Origin: JAHEFX01 sp964614585
GTDB lineage: Bacteria > Actinomycetota > Acidimicrobiia > Spongiisociales > JAENVV01
Direction: 5' to 3'
Length of the DNA: 5,281 nucleotides
NCBI GenBank assembly: GCA_964614585.1
Contig: CAZTLW010000146.1
Location: 1-5,281, forward strand
In this document: positions 1-5,216 of the stretch, piece by piece
Layout of the letters: each line of letters opens with the position of its first letter
How positions within the stretch are numbered: the stretch's first letter is position 1
The notes under the pieces: model-generated
What the model was told of the DNA's origin: nothing
What the model saw: only the letters and a program-made list of their open reading frames with translations
Database searches by the model: none
Made by a program: the position numbers and the translations under genes

Positions 1-25
1 GTCGGCGAAACGGAGTCTAAGCGGT

Positions 26-58
26 CCGCGGTCTCGAACCCGGGGTTCGAGACCGCGG
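26..58. repeat. 33-nt perfect palindrome (16-bp arms, 1-nt centre)
   Basis: The left arm CCGCGGTCTCGAACCC (26-41) is the exact reverse complement of the right arm at 43-58, with a single G between them. As RNA or extruded DNA it would form a very stable hairpin, realistically with a loop of 4-5 nt. It ends 97 bases before the AlkZ-like gene. No T-run follows on either strand, so it is not a classical intrinsic terminator, although U-less terminators are reported in high-GC actinobacteria. It could be a bidirectional terminator for a gene beyond the left edge, a dyad protein-binding site, or a repeat element. Its CCGCGG ends recur in the repeats upstream of aceK. The structure is certain; the function is unknown. 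Confidence 0.85.
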
Positions 59-141
59 CGTCGGCCGGTTCACCGGGCCGTGGACCAGCAAATCGACGCG
101 CCCCGGCCCGCCCCGAGTTCGGACTGGAAGACCGGGGTCCC

Positions 142-147
142 TACCGT
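142..147 (+). promoter_or_regulatory. Probable -10 box (TACCGT) of a leaderless promoter
   Basis: TACCGT fits the TANNNT pattern of actinobacterial -10 elements. It ends 8 nt before the ATG at 156, so transcription would begin at or within a base or two of the start codon. No Shine-Dalgarno is visible between box and ATG (CGGCGCCG). A weak -35 candidate, TTCGGA, lies at 118-123 with an 18-bp spacer. Three other genes in the window share this arrangement. Confidence 0.5.
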
Positions 148-155
148 CGGCGCCG

Positions 156-1292
156 ATGGCCCTGACCGCCCGGCGCCTCAATCGCGCCACCCTCGCCCGC
201 CAGCACCTCCTGACCCGGCGACCGGGTCCGGTCACCGACGTCACGGGCGACGTCCTCGGGCTCCAGGCCCAGGAGCCGGCGTCCGTTTACCTCGCCCTGT
301 GGAACCGCACGAGCGGCTTCGACCCCTCAGAGGTCGACGACGCCTTCGCTTCCGGTGACCTGGTCCGGGCCTCGCTCATGCGGATCACCCTCCATGCCGT
401 CCGGCGCCAGGACCACCCCGCCTTCTGGGAGGCCATGGCCGTCAACCTCCGGGCGTCACGGGTGAACGACCGCCGGTTCACGACCACCGGCCTCGACCCG
501 ACCGAGGTGGATGCCTTCATCCCTGCCCTCGTGGAATTCGCTGCCAAGCCGCGCACCGGGCCCGAGGTGGAGGAACTGATCGCCGAGCACTTCGGCGATC
601 CGCCGGAGCCCCGGATCTGGTGGGCCCTGAAGACCTACGCGCCGCTCGTCCACGAGCCGACGGGCCCACCATGGTCGTTCGACCGCACCCGAGTGGTTCG
701 GGCGCCGCCAACCGAGCCGCCGCGACCCGCCCCCGAGGACGCCCTGGCGCACCTGCTCCTCCGCTACCTCGCGGCGTTCGGCCCGGCCACGGCGAAGGAC
801 TTCGGCCAATTCGCCATGCAACGCCAATCCGAGATCAAACCCGCGATCGAAGGGCTGACCGACGAGCTCGTGGTCCACGACGGTCCGAGCGGCGAGACGC
901 TGTACGACGTCCCCGACGCACCCCTCCCCGACGAGGACGTGGCCGCCCCGCCTCGGCTGCTCGGCATGTGGGACAGCGTGCTGCTCGCCCACGCCGACCG
1001 CAGCCGGGTCATCCCCGAGGAGCTCCGGAAGGTGGTCGTCCGCAACAACGGCGACGTCCTCCCGTCCCTGCTCGTCGACGGCCGGGTGGCGGGCGTCTGG
1101 CGGGTCATCGAGGACGGCGTCGAGGCACGAGCCCTCGGGCCGATCGACGAGTCGGACTGGACGGCGCTCGAGGCCGAGGCGGTGGACCTGCAACACCTCC
1201 TGGCCGGTCGGGACACCCAGCCCTACCGCCGCTACCACCACTGGTGGGACAAGCTGCCCGCCGGCGAGACCCGGCTGCTCGCAGCCGCCTAG
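156..1292 (+). CDS. AlkZ-like winged-helix DNA glycosylase candidate (HTH_42 family)
   Basis: This 378-aa cytoplasmic protein has no signal peptide or membrane segment. It matches the HTH_42 family of winged-helix DNA-binding proteins by its opening (LTARRLNRATLARQHLL), by LGMWDSVLLAHADRSRVIP near residue 270, by the LPSLLVDGRVAGVWRV strand segment, and by the Trp-rich end YRRYHHWWDKLP. The family includes Streptomyces AlkZ, which excises azinomycin-type interstrand crosslinks and other bulky N7-alkyl adducts, and E. coli YcaQ (AlkX). GLQAQ places glutamines at residues 37 and 39, the same QxQ motif and numbering I recall for the AlkZ catalytic glutamines; YcaQ has QxD. The family fit is strong and base-excision activity is inferred from the motif. 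The start at 156 gives the usual N-terminus and follows a TANNNT box. The gene has no biosynthetic cluster around it here, so a housekeeping repair role is more likely than self-resistance. It converges on moaA, and its TAG overlaps the moaA stop. Non-enzymatic DNA binding is the main alternative. Confidence 0.85.
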   Translation: MALTARRLNRATLARQHLLTRRPGPVTDVTGDVLGLQAQEPASVYLALWNRTSGFDPSEVDDAFASGDLVRASLMRITLHAVRRQDHPAFWEAMAVNLRASRVNDRRFTTTGLDPTEVDAFIPALVEFAAKPRTGPEVEELIAEHFGDPPEPRIWWALKTYAPLVHEPTGPPWSFDRTRVVRAPPTEPPRPAPEDALAHLLLRYLAAFGPATAKDFGQFAMQRQSEIKPAIEGLTDELVVHDGPSGETLYDVPDAPLPDEDVAAPPRLLGMWDSVLLAHADRSRVIPEELRKVVVRNNGDVLPSLLVDGRVAGVWRVIEDGVEARALGPIDESDWTALEAEAVDLQHLLAGRDTQPYRRYHHWWDKLPAGETRLLAAA

Positions 1293-2293
1293 CCCCCGAT
1301 GTAGCTCATCTCGACCTTCTCCCACCCCGCGGTCCCGGCGGTGCGCAACTCCGAGTACCGGTCGGCACGGCCGGTCCAGACGCCGACGACCATCGCCTCG
1401 AGCTCCTCGTCGGTGATCCCCGCCCGCAACGGCCCATGGAGGTCGGTGCCGGTGGAGGCGAACAGGCAGGTGTACAGCTTGCCCTCGGCCGACAGCCGCA
1501 ACCGGGTGCAGTCGCCGCAGAACGGCTCGGTCACCGACGAGATCACCCCGATCTCACCGGCGCCGTCGACGTACCGCCAGCGACGGGCGACCTCGCCCCG
1601 ATAGGCCGGCTCGACCGGTTCCAGCGGCCATCGCTCCGAGATCGCCGCCACCACCTCGGCGCTGGGCACGACGTGGTCCATCCGCCACCCGTTGGTGGTC
1701 CCGACGTCCATGTACTCGATGAACCGCACCGTCATGCCGGTCCCTCGGAAGTGGCCCGCCAGGTCGACGATGGTGTGGTCGTTGACACCTCGCTGGACGA
1801 CGGCGTTGACCTTGATCGGGCCGAGTCCGGCGGCGACCGCCGCATCGATCCCCTCCAGCACCTGGTCGACACCGGTGTCGGCGTCGTTCATGGCCCGGAA
1901 CACCTCGTCGTCGAGCGAGTCGAGGCTGACGGTGAGCCGATGCAGGCCGGCGGCGGCCAGCGCCTCGGCCTTCTTCGGCAGCAGGACCCCGTTGGTGGTG
2001 AGGGTGAGGTCGTCGAAGCCCTCGTCGGTGAGGAAGCCGACCAGGACGTCGAGGTCACGGCGCAGCAGCGGCTCGCCACCCGTGAGCCGGACCTTGCGGC
2101 CGCCGAGGCGGCCGACGATGCGCGCCACCCTGGCGATCTCCTCGTAGGTGAGGTGCTCGTCGCGCCGGAGGAAGGGGTAGTCGGGGCCAAAGACCTCGCG
2201 GGGCATGCAGTACCGACACCGGAAGTTGCAGCGGTCGGTCACCGAGATCCGCAGATCCCGGATCGGCCGCCCCAAGGTGTCGATCGGCGCCAT
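1289..2293 (-). CDS. moaA: GTP 3',8-cyclase MoaA (molybdenum cofactor biosynthesis)
   Basis: MoaA is a radical-SAM enzyme that rearranges GTP to 3',8-cyclo-7,8-dihydro-GTP, which MoaC turns into cyclic pyranopterin monophosphate. The 334-aa protein has every hallmark. The SAM cluster motif CNFRCRYC (CX3CX2C) has Cys22, Cys26 and Cys29. The SAM-binding TGGEPLLRRD has GGEP at 72-75. The C-terminal GTP-side cluster CX2CX13C has Cys259, Cys262 and Cys276 around the TRLRLS arginines. The protein ends in Gly-Gly, the tail known to be needed for activation in MoaA. Length is normal for the family. The ATG at 2293 was chosen because the MAPIDTLGRPIRDLRISVTDR region matches usual N-termini; an in-frame GTG at 2392 would add 33 residues read partly from the heptamer array. 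A TACCCT box 6 nt upstream suggests a leaderless mRNA. No other moa, moe or molybdenum-transport gene is visible. Its stop shares CTAG with the convergent AlkZ-like gene, leaving no space for a terminator. Confidence 0.97.
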   Translation of the reverse strand: MAPIDTLGRPIRDLRISVTDRCNFRCRYCMPREVFGPDYPFLRRDEHLTYEEIARVARIVGRLGGRKVRLTGGEPLLRRDLDVLVGFLTDEGFDDLTLTTNGVLLPKKAEALAAAGLHRLTVSLDSLDDEVFRAMNDADTGVDQVLEGIDAAVAAGLGPIKVNAVVQRGVNDHTIVDLAGHFRGTGMTVRFIEYMDVGTTNGWRMDHVVPSAEVVAAISERWPLEPVEPAYRGEVARRWRYVDGAGEIGVISSVTEPFCGDCTRLRLSAEGKLYTCLFASTGTDLHGPLRAGITDEELEAMVVGVWTGRADRYSELRTAGTAGWEKVEMSYIGG

Positions 2294-2299
2294 CACCGA

Positions 2300-2305
2300 A
2301 GGGTA
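2300..2305 (-). promoter_or_regulatory. Probable -10 box (TACCCT) of moaA
   Basis: On the minus strand GATACCCT places a TANNNT hexamer 6 nt before the moaA ATG, so the expected start site seven bases downstream is the A of ATG itself. There is no purine-rich ribosome-binding site between. The identical hexamer TACCCT precedes aceK. No convincing -35 element is visible. The site lies between the heptamer array and the coding start, and it supports rejecting the upstream GTG start. Confidence 0.5.
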
Positions 2306-2343
2306 TCGACCGCACCCCCCAACGCGCCGGGCCATCTTCTTCT

Positions 2344-2371
2344 CGGTACTCGGTACTCCGTACTCGGTACT
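2344..2371. repeat. Heptanucleotide tandem array, 4 units of CGGTACT
   Basis: Four consecutive 7-bp units read CGGTACT, CGGTACT, CCGTACT, CGGTACT on the + strand (AGTACCG on the other). The third unit has one C-for-G change. The array fills much of the 99-bp gap between the usp stop and the moaA start and abuts a GC hairpin on its right. Each unit contains the self-complementary GTAC. The array is real on direct reading. Its role is unknown: slippage-generated repeat, repetitive family member, or protein-binding tandem sites. Confidence 0.95.
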
Positions 2372-2390
2372 GCGCCGCCCAAGGCGGTGC
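2372..2390 (-). terminator. GC hairpin just downstream of usp, possible U-less terminator
   Basis: On the minus strand GCACCGCC pairs with GGCGGCGC around a TTG loop: five G-C pairs next to the loop, one A-C mismatch, then two more pairs. It starts two bases after the usp TGA and is followed directly by the heptamer array rather than a T-run. Position and stability suit a terminator of the split-barrel/usp unit in a high-GC actinobacterium. The missing U-tract and small stem keep this tentative. Confidence 0.4.
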
Positions 2391-2392
2391 AC

Positions 2393-2836
2393 TCACACCT
2401 CGTGCTTGACCACCAGCACGTCGGCGGAGGTGTGGGCGATCACCCGGTGGCCCGTGGACCCCAGCAGGAACGACGACACCTCCCCCCGGCCGTGGGTGCC
2501 GAGCACGATGAGGTCGGCGTCGACCTCGTCGGCGAGGTCCAACAGGGCGTCTGGCGGATGGCCCTCGAGTTTGTGGCGGTGCACCACGATGTCGGGATGG
2601 TCCGCGAGCGCCGTCTCGACCTGTTGCCACAGCTCGTCGGCGCTGGCCTCCTGGAGCGAGGCGACGTCGACGCTCACCGCCGGCGCGGCGCCCCACCAAC
2701 CCGGTGGGACGTACACGGAATGGGCGACGTGGAGCTCGGCGTCGCAGCCACGCGCCATGTCGATGGCCCGTCGCAGGGCCTCTTCGCTGCCCCGCTCGGC
2801 GTCGACGCCGACGAGGATGGTTTCGTAACCCTTCAC
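2393..2836 (-). CDS. Universal stress protein, ATP-binding (UspA) type
   Basis: This is a single-domain cytoplasmic universal stress protein of 147 aa, the typical length. The N-terminal strand YETILVGVD (residues 4-12) carries the conserved aspartate D12. The C-terminal nucleotide loop GTHGRGEVSSFLLGS (113-127) fits G-x2-G-x9-G-S/T exactly, so this belongs to the ATP-binding class, related to MJ0577, and not the non-binding UspA class. The protein ends ADVLVVKHEV, the usual last strand. Usp proteins act as dimers in stress, dormancy or starvation responses, often without a known partner. The start is GTG at 2836; it overlaps the TGA of the split-barrel gene as GTGA, so the two should be translationally coupled. 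A GGGGAG tract lies 3 nt before the start. Tryptophans W47, W48 and W70 are in or next to the variable middle segment. Family assignment is firm; the stress signal it answers to is unknown. Confidence 0.94.
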   Translation of the reverse strand: MKGYETILVGVDAERGSEEALRRAIDMARGCDAELHVAHSVYVPPGWWGAAPAVSVDVASLQEASADELWQQVETALADHPDIVVHRHKLEGHPPDALLDLADEVDADLIVLGTHGRGEVSSFLLGSTGHRVIAHTSADVLVVKHEV

Positions 2837-3288
2837 AGTCTCCCCGGTCTCGTTCGTCGATGGGTGCCCTCGCCCGACGACCGCCCCGTCACCCGGTCGA
2901 GGGGAACCGCCACCACTTCGGTGAGGTCCGGACCGGGCGAGCGGGAGGTGCCCAACAGCGTGGCCTCACCACCGTCCTGGTATTTGTGGAGGAGCGACTG
3001 GATCGCCTCGGTGTGCATGGCCTCACCGGTCACGAATCGTGCCTCCCCCTCGACGAGCGCCGAACGCCAACCTACGTCCGACGTCTCGGTCACTTCGATG
3101 CAGATGCGTGGGTCGTGGCGGAGGGCGAGGAAGCGGCGACCACGCCGGGTGATGAACACGAGGTGGTCGTCGACGATGGCGTAGGACACCGGCGACACGT
3201 AGGGCCCGTCGGCATCGATGACGGCGACGTGGGCCACCTCCCCTCGCTCGATCACGCCGAGCGCCGTGTCCCGATCGATCTCGTCCAC
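2833..3288 (-). CDS. Small FMN split-barrel protein, pyridoxamine-phosphate-oxidase-like
   Basis: A 151-aa cytoplasmic protein with the pattern of the PNPOx-like/Nim-type flavin split-barrel group (Pfam Pyridox_ox_2-like). VAHVAVIDADGPYVSPVSYAI (residues 18-38) gives the first two barrel strands. DHLVFITRRGRRFLALRHDPRICIEV (41-66) carries the flavin-phosphate-region signature, with basic residues R48-R52 and the typical nPrVc-like segment. GWRSALVEGEARFV (73-86) is the usual W-x-S...G strand. Members bind FMN, F420 or haem, so the actual cofactor and substrate cannot be called; true PdxH is unlikely at this length. The last 15 or so residues are Arg/Gly-rich and probably disordered. The start is GTG at 3288, chosen for the family-like N-terminus and a TAGCCT box 6 nt upstream. 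It forms a two-gene unit with the overlapping usp and begins only 36 nt after aceK. Confidence 0.85.
   Translation of the reverse strand: MDEIDRDTALGVIERGEVAHVAVIDADGPYVSPVSYAIVDDHLVFITRRGRRFLALRHDPRICIEVTETSDVGWRSALVEGEARFVTGEAMHTEAIQSLLHKYQDGGEATLLGTSRSPGPDLTEVVAVPLDRVTGRSSGEGTHRRTRPGRL
2840..2845 (-). promoter_or_regulatory. SD-like GGGGAG before usp
   Basis: GGGGAG ends 3 nt before the GTG of usp, inside the last codons of the split-barrel gene. The spacing is shorter than the usual 5-9 nt, so initiation probably also relies on ribosomes terminating at the overlapping GTGA. This is the only one of the five genes with a purine-rich site of this kind, which fits its internal position in an operon. 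Confidence 0.45.
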
Positions 3289-3294
3289 GACCCG

Positions 3295-3300
3295 AGGCTA
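3295..3300 (-). promoter_or_regulatory. Probable -10 box (TAGCCT) of the split-barrel/usp pair
   Basis: TAGCCT lies 6 nt before the GTG at 3288, which puts the expected transcription start on the G of the start codon. It occupies the 36-nt gap after the aceK stop, so the pair could be transcribed independently of aceK even though read-through is possible. No clear -35 is seen and no terminator fits in the gap. Confidence 0.45.
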
Positions 3301-3324
3301 CCGACCCACCGGTCGGCGCGGGTC

Positions 3325-5061
3325 TCAGTGCTGGAGACGGGTCGCCGCCCGGTACGGGTAGACCGGCGGCAGCTCACCGGCCAGCAGCTGCTGCTGGGTC
3401 CGGTGCCAGAACTCGACGTCGAAGAGGTCACGGTGGTGGCCGAGGAACGTCGCCCGCAGCTCCCCGGAGAGGCCGAGGAAGCGCACCAACTCCTCGGGGA
3501 AGACGTCGTCGGGGCCGACGGCGAACCAGGGCTCGTCGGACAGTTCGTCCTCGTCGGACCGCGCCGGTGGGATCCGGCGGAAGTTCACCTCGGTGAGGGT
3601 CGTGAGCTCGTCGTAGTCGTAGAAGACGACCCGTCCGTGCCGCGTCACGCCGAAGTTCTTGATGAGGAGGTCGCCGGGGAAGATGTCGTTGACGGCGAGC
3701 TCCTTCACCGAACGTCCGAAGTCGACCACCGCCGAGCGGGCGTGGGTCGAGCTCGCCCGCTGCACGTAGAGGTCGAGGGGTACGACCCGCCGCTCCACGT
3801 AGAGCTGGTCGATGACGACGTCGTCGCCGTCCAGGCGCACGGTCTCGCCCGCCTCGTCGAGCAGTTCGTCCAACAGGACCGGGTCGAACCGGGACCGCGG
3901 GAAGGTCAGGTGCTCGAACGACTGCACGTCCATGAGCCGGCCGCCACGCTCGGACAGGAACACCTGGCGGTACTTCTCGCGTACCTGCTGCTTGGTGATC
4001 TGTTTCGGGTAGCCGGGCTTGTCGCGGATGACCTTGAAGACGTCGTCGTGGCCGGGGAGCCCGAACACGATCATCACGAGGCCCTTCTTGCCGGGCACCT
4101 CCTCGAAGGCGTCGTCGGTGGCGCGCATGTGCCGGAGCAGGTCGCGGTAGAGCTCGGTCTTGCCGTGTTTGTTGGCGCCGATCGAGATGTACAACTCGGC
4201 GACCCGCTTGCGGGGCAGGACTCGGCGCAGGAAGCGGACCGCGTCGTAGGGGCGGCCGGTGTCGACATGGAAGTAGGACCGGGTGAAGGAGAAGAGGATC
4301 GAGACGTCGTTCTCGTCGAGGAGCACGGCGTCCACCACCACTCCCTCGTCGTGGTGCTCGAGGGCGATGGCGATGGGGATGGCATCCGAACCCGACGTCA
4401 CCCGCCCGACCGCGTAGGCACCCCGTCCCCGATAGAAGACGGGCTTCAGGACCTCGGCCCGGTCGATGAAGCGAGGGGCGCCGACGGCGTCGAGGCGGGC
4501 GCTGAGGCGCTGGGCCACCCGGGCGGCATCCCCCGGGAGGTCGGTGAAGCCCGCCTCGATCGGCAAGTCCTCGAGGATCCGGGTCACGAGATCGGCGAGG
4601 TCACCGGTGCGGGCGTAGCTGCGGTAGACCGAGCCCGTCGGGGCAGTCGGGGGTTCGTCGAAGTCGGTGGCGACGAACTCGATCCGGGGGTCGACGCCAA
4701 CGGTCGAGAAGACCCGCCGCGTCACCGAGTTGAAGAACGTCTCGGCCAGGTCCCAGTCGTCCCGCGACGTGATGAGGCCCGAGAACACCGCCTTCATCTG
4801 GCCCCAGATGAGCGGTTCGTGCCACCGATCGCCGAGCAGGTCGCCGATCGTGGCCACGACCGGGTCCACCGCCTCCCGGTAGGAGGCGAGGCGTTCCACG
4901 GTGTCGGCCTGCATCCCCGCCCAGTCCCGCTCCTCGAATCGGACCCGGGCCCGGCGGGTGATGATCCGGAACCGGCGCTGGTACCCGTCGAAACCCTCGA
5001 GGATCGCCCGGGCGCCGAGGTTGGCAAGCCGGCTGTCGGAGAGCTCGGGGGCGGCGGTCAT
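3325..5061 (-). CDS. aceK: Isocitrate dehydrogenase kinase/phosphatase AceK
   Basis: AceK phosphorylates and dephosphorylates isocitrate dehydrogenase on a serine, diverting isocitrate into the glyoxylate bypass when IDH is inactive. The protein is 578 aa, which I recall as the E. coli length. Residues 1-310 cover the regulatory domain (ARAILEGFDGYQRRFRIITR, HEPLIWGQMKAVFSGLITSR). The kinase-like domain follows: ATP loop VPGKKGLVM (322-330), lysine K343 in VFKVIRD, D378 in GGRLMDV, catalytic FPGD with D464, N469 in IKNFGVTRHG, and YDYDEL with D482, D484 and E485. Each sits seven residues after the E. coli residue as I recall it (K336, D371, D457, N462, D475), so all catalytic residues are present. 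The ATG at 5061 was chosen because family similarity begins there and TACCCT lies 8 nt upstream. AceK is known mainly from Proteobacteria, usually in aceBAK; here aceA and aceB are absent from the window. The isolated setting suggests separate control or past transfer, but base composition looks like its neighbours. Confidence 0.96.
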   Translation of the reverse strand: MTAAPELSDSRLANLGARAILEGFDGYQRRFRIITRRARVRFEERDWAGMQADTVERLASYREAVDPVVATIGDLLGDRWHEPLIWGQMKAVFSGLITSRDDWDLAETFFNSVTRRVFSTVGVDPRIEFVATDFDEPPTAPTGSVYRSYARTGDLADLVTRILEDLPIEAGFTDLPGDAARVAQRLSARLDAVGAPRFIDRAEVLKPVFYRGRGAYAVGRVTSGSDAIPIAIALEHHDEGVVVDAVLLDENDVSILFSFTRSYFHVDTGRPYDAVRFLRRVLPRKRVAELYISIGANKHGKTELYRDLLRHMRATDDAFEEVPGKKGLVMIVFGLPGHDDVFKVIRDKPGYPKQITKQQVREKYRQVFLSERGGRLMDVQSFEHLTFPRSRFDPVLLDELLDEAGETVRLDGDDVVIDQLYVERRVVPLDLYVQRASSTHARSAVVDFGRSVKELAVNDIFPGDLLIKNFGVTRHGRVVFYDYDELTTLTEVNFRRIPPARSDEDELSDEPWFAVGPDDVFPEELVRFLGLSGELRATFLGHHRDLFDVEFWHRTQQQLLAGELPPVYPYRAATRLQH

Positions 5062-5069
5062 GGCGGGAG

Positions 5070-5075
5070 AGGGTA
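5070..5075 (-). promoter_or_regulatory. Probable -10 box (TACCCT) of aceK
   Basis: TACCCT is the same hexamer as at moaA and ends 8 nt before the aceK ATG. The intervening CTCCCGCC is pyrimidine-rich and cannot act as a Shine-Dalgarno. Transcription would start within about 0-3 nt of the ATG. No recognisable -35 is present; the region where it would sit is the degenerate octamer array. Confidence 0.5.
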
Positions 5076-5086
5076 GGGAAGAACCC

Positions 5087-5118
5087 GAACCGCGGAACCA
5101 CGGGACCGCGGAACTAGG
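5087..5118. repeat. Degenerate octamer array, 4 units near GAACCGCG
   Basis: Read on the + strand as consecutive 8-mers: GAACCGCG, GAACCACG, GGACCGCG, GAACTAGG. The first three differ from one another by only one or two bases; the fourth has diverged further. ACCGCGGAAC therefore occurs twice, 16 bp apart (5089-5098 and 5105-5114). The array sits immediately upstream of the aceK promoter box, where a -35 element or activator would bind, and abuts the heptamer array. The tandem structure is seen directly; any regulator role is a guess. Confidence 0.7.
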
Positions 5119-5145
5119 TCCCGTGTCCCGTGTCCCGTGTCCCGC
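5118..5145. repeat. Heptanucleotide tandem array, 4 units of GTCCCGT
   Basis: Four consecutive 7-bp units read GTCCCGT three times and then GTCCCGC; on the minus strand the unit is ACGGGAC. It adjoins the octamer array with a one-base shared G. Period, unit number and presence of one variant unit match the array before moaA, although the heptamer itself is unrelated. It lies about 57 bp upstream of the aceK start. Confidence 0.95.
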
Positions 5146-5159
5146 GTCGGTGGACACGG
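5135..5159. repeat. 8-bp inverted repeat using the last heptamer units
   Basis: CCGTGTCC (5135-5142), drawn from the heptamer array, is the exact reverse complement of GGACACGG (5152-5159) across a 9-nt loop. Either strand could fold it, giving a hairpin whose stem is part of the array. It may be incidental, since the array offers several registers for pairing. Confidence 0.5.
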
Positions 5160-5183
5160 CCGAGGCGCATCGCCGCCCCCCTC

Positions 5184-5210
5184 CCACCGGCCTCCTCCGT
5201 CGGCCGGCGG
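5184..5210 (-). other. GC-rich hairpin with GGAGGA in its loop
   Basis: On the minus strand CCGCCGGCC (from 5210) pairs with GGCCGGTGG (to 5184), nine pairs with one G-U wobble, around the 9-nt loop GACGGAGGA. It is the middle one of three hairpins in the region before aceK. The loop displays an SD-like GGAGGA, but no start codon with an adequate reading frame follows at working distance. It might belong to a 3' end or to an untranslated RNA. Folding potential is clear, function is not. Confidence 0.4.
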
Positions 5211-5216
5211 GGCCCA

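Noticed and set aside
41..58. GGTTCGA resembling the T-loop of a tRNA
   Set aside because: The flanking bases do not form a 5-bp T-stem and there is no anticodon arm, D arm or acceptor stem; the motif is half of the palindrome.
2344..2371. Heptamer array as a CRISPR array
   Set aside because: Units are contiguous 7-mers with no spacers and no cas genes nearby.
2294..2392. 33-residue N-terminal extension of MoaA from GTG at 2392
   Set aside because: It reads through the heptamer array (STEYGVPSTE-like repeat peptide), and MoaA similarity begins at the ATG at 2293 with a promoter box just upstream.
620..3184. Very long open + strand frame (854 codons) across the AlkZ-like gene, moaA, usp and the split-barrel gene
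   Set aside because: It is low-complexity Arg/Pro/Gly-rich, matches no family I know, and lies in other frames over genes with firm family motifs. High GC removes stop codons in such frames.
2704..5076. Long open + strand frame (790 codons) antisense to aceK
   Set aside because: Composition (Val/Asp/Glu/Gly/His runs) is the mirror image of aceK codons, and no recognisable motif is present; aceK itself is unambiguous.
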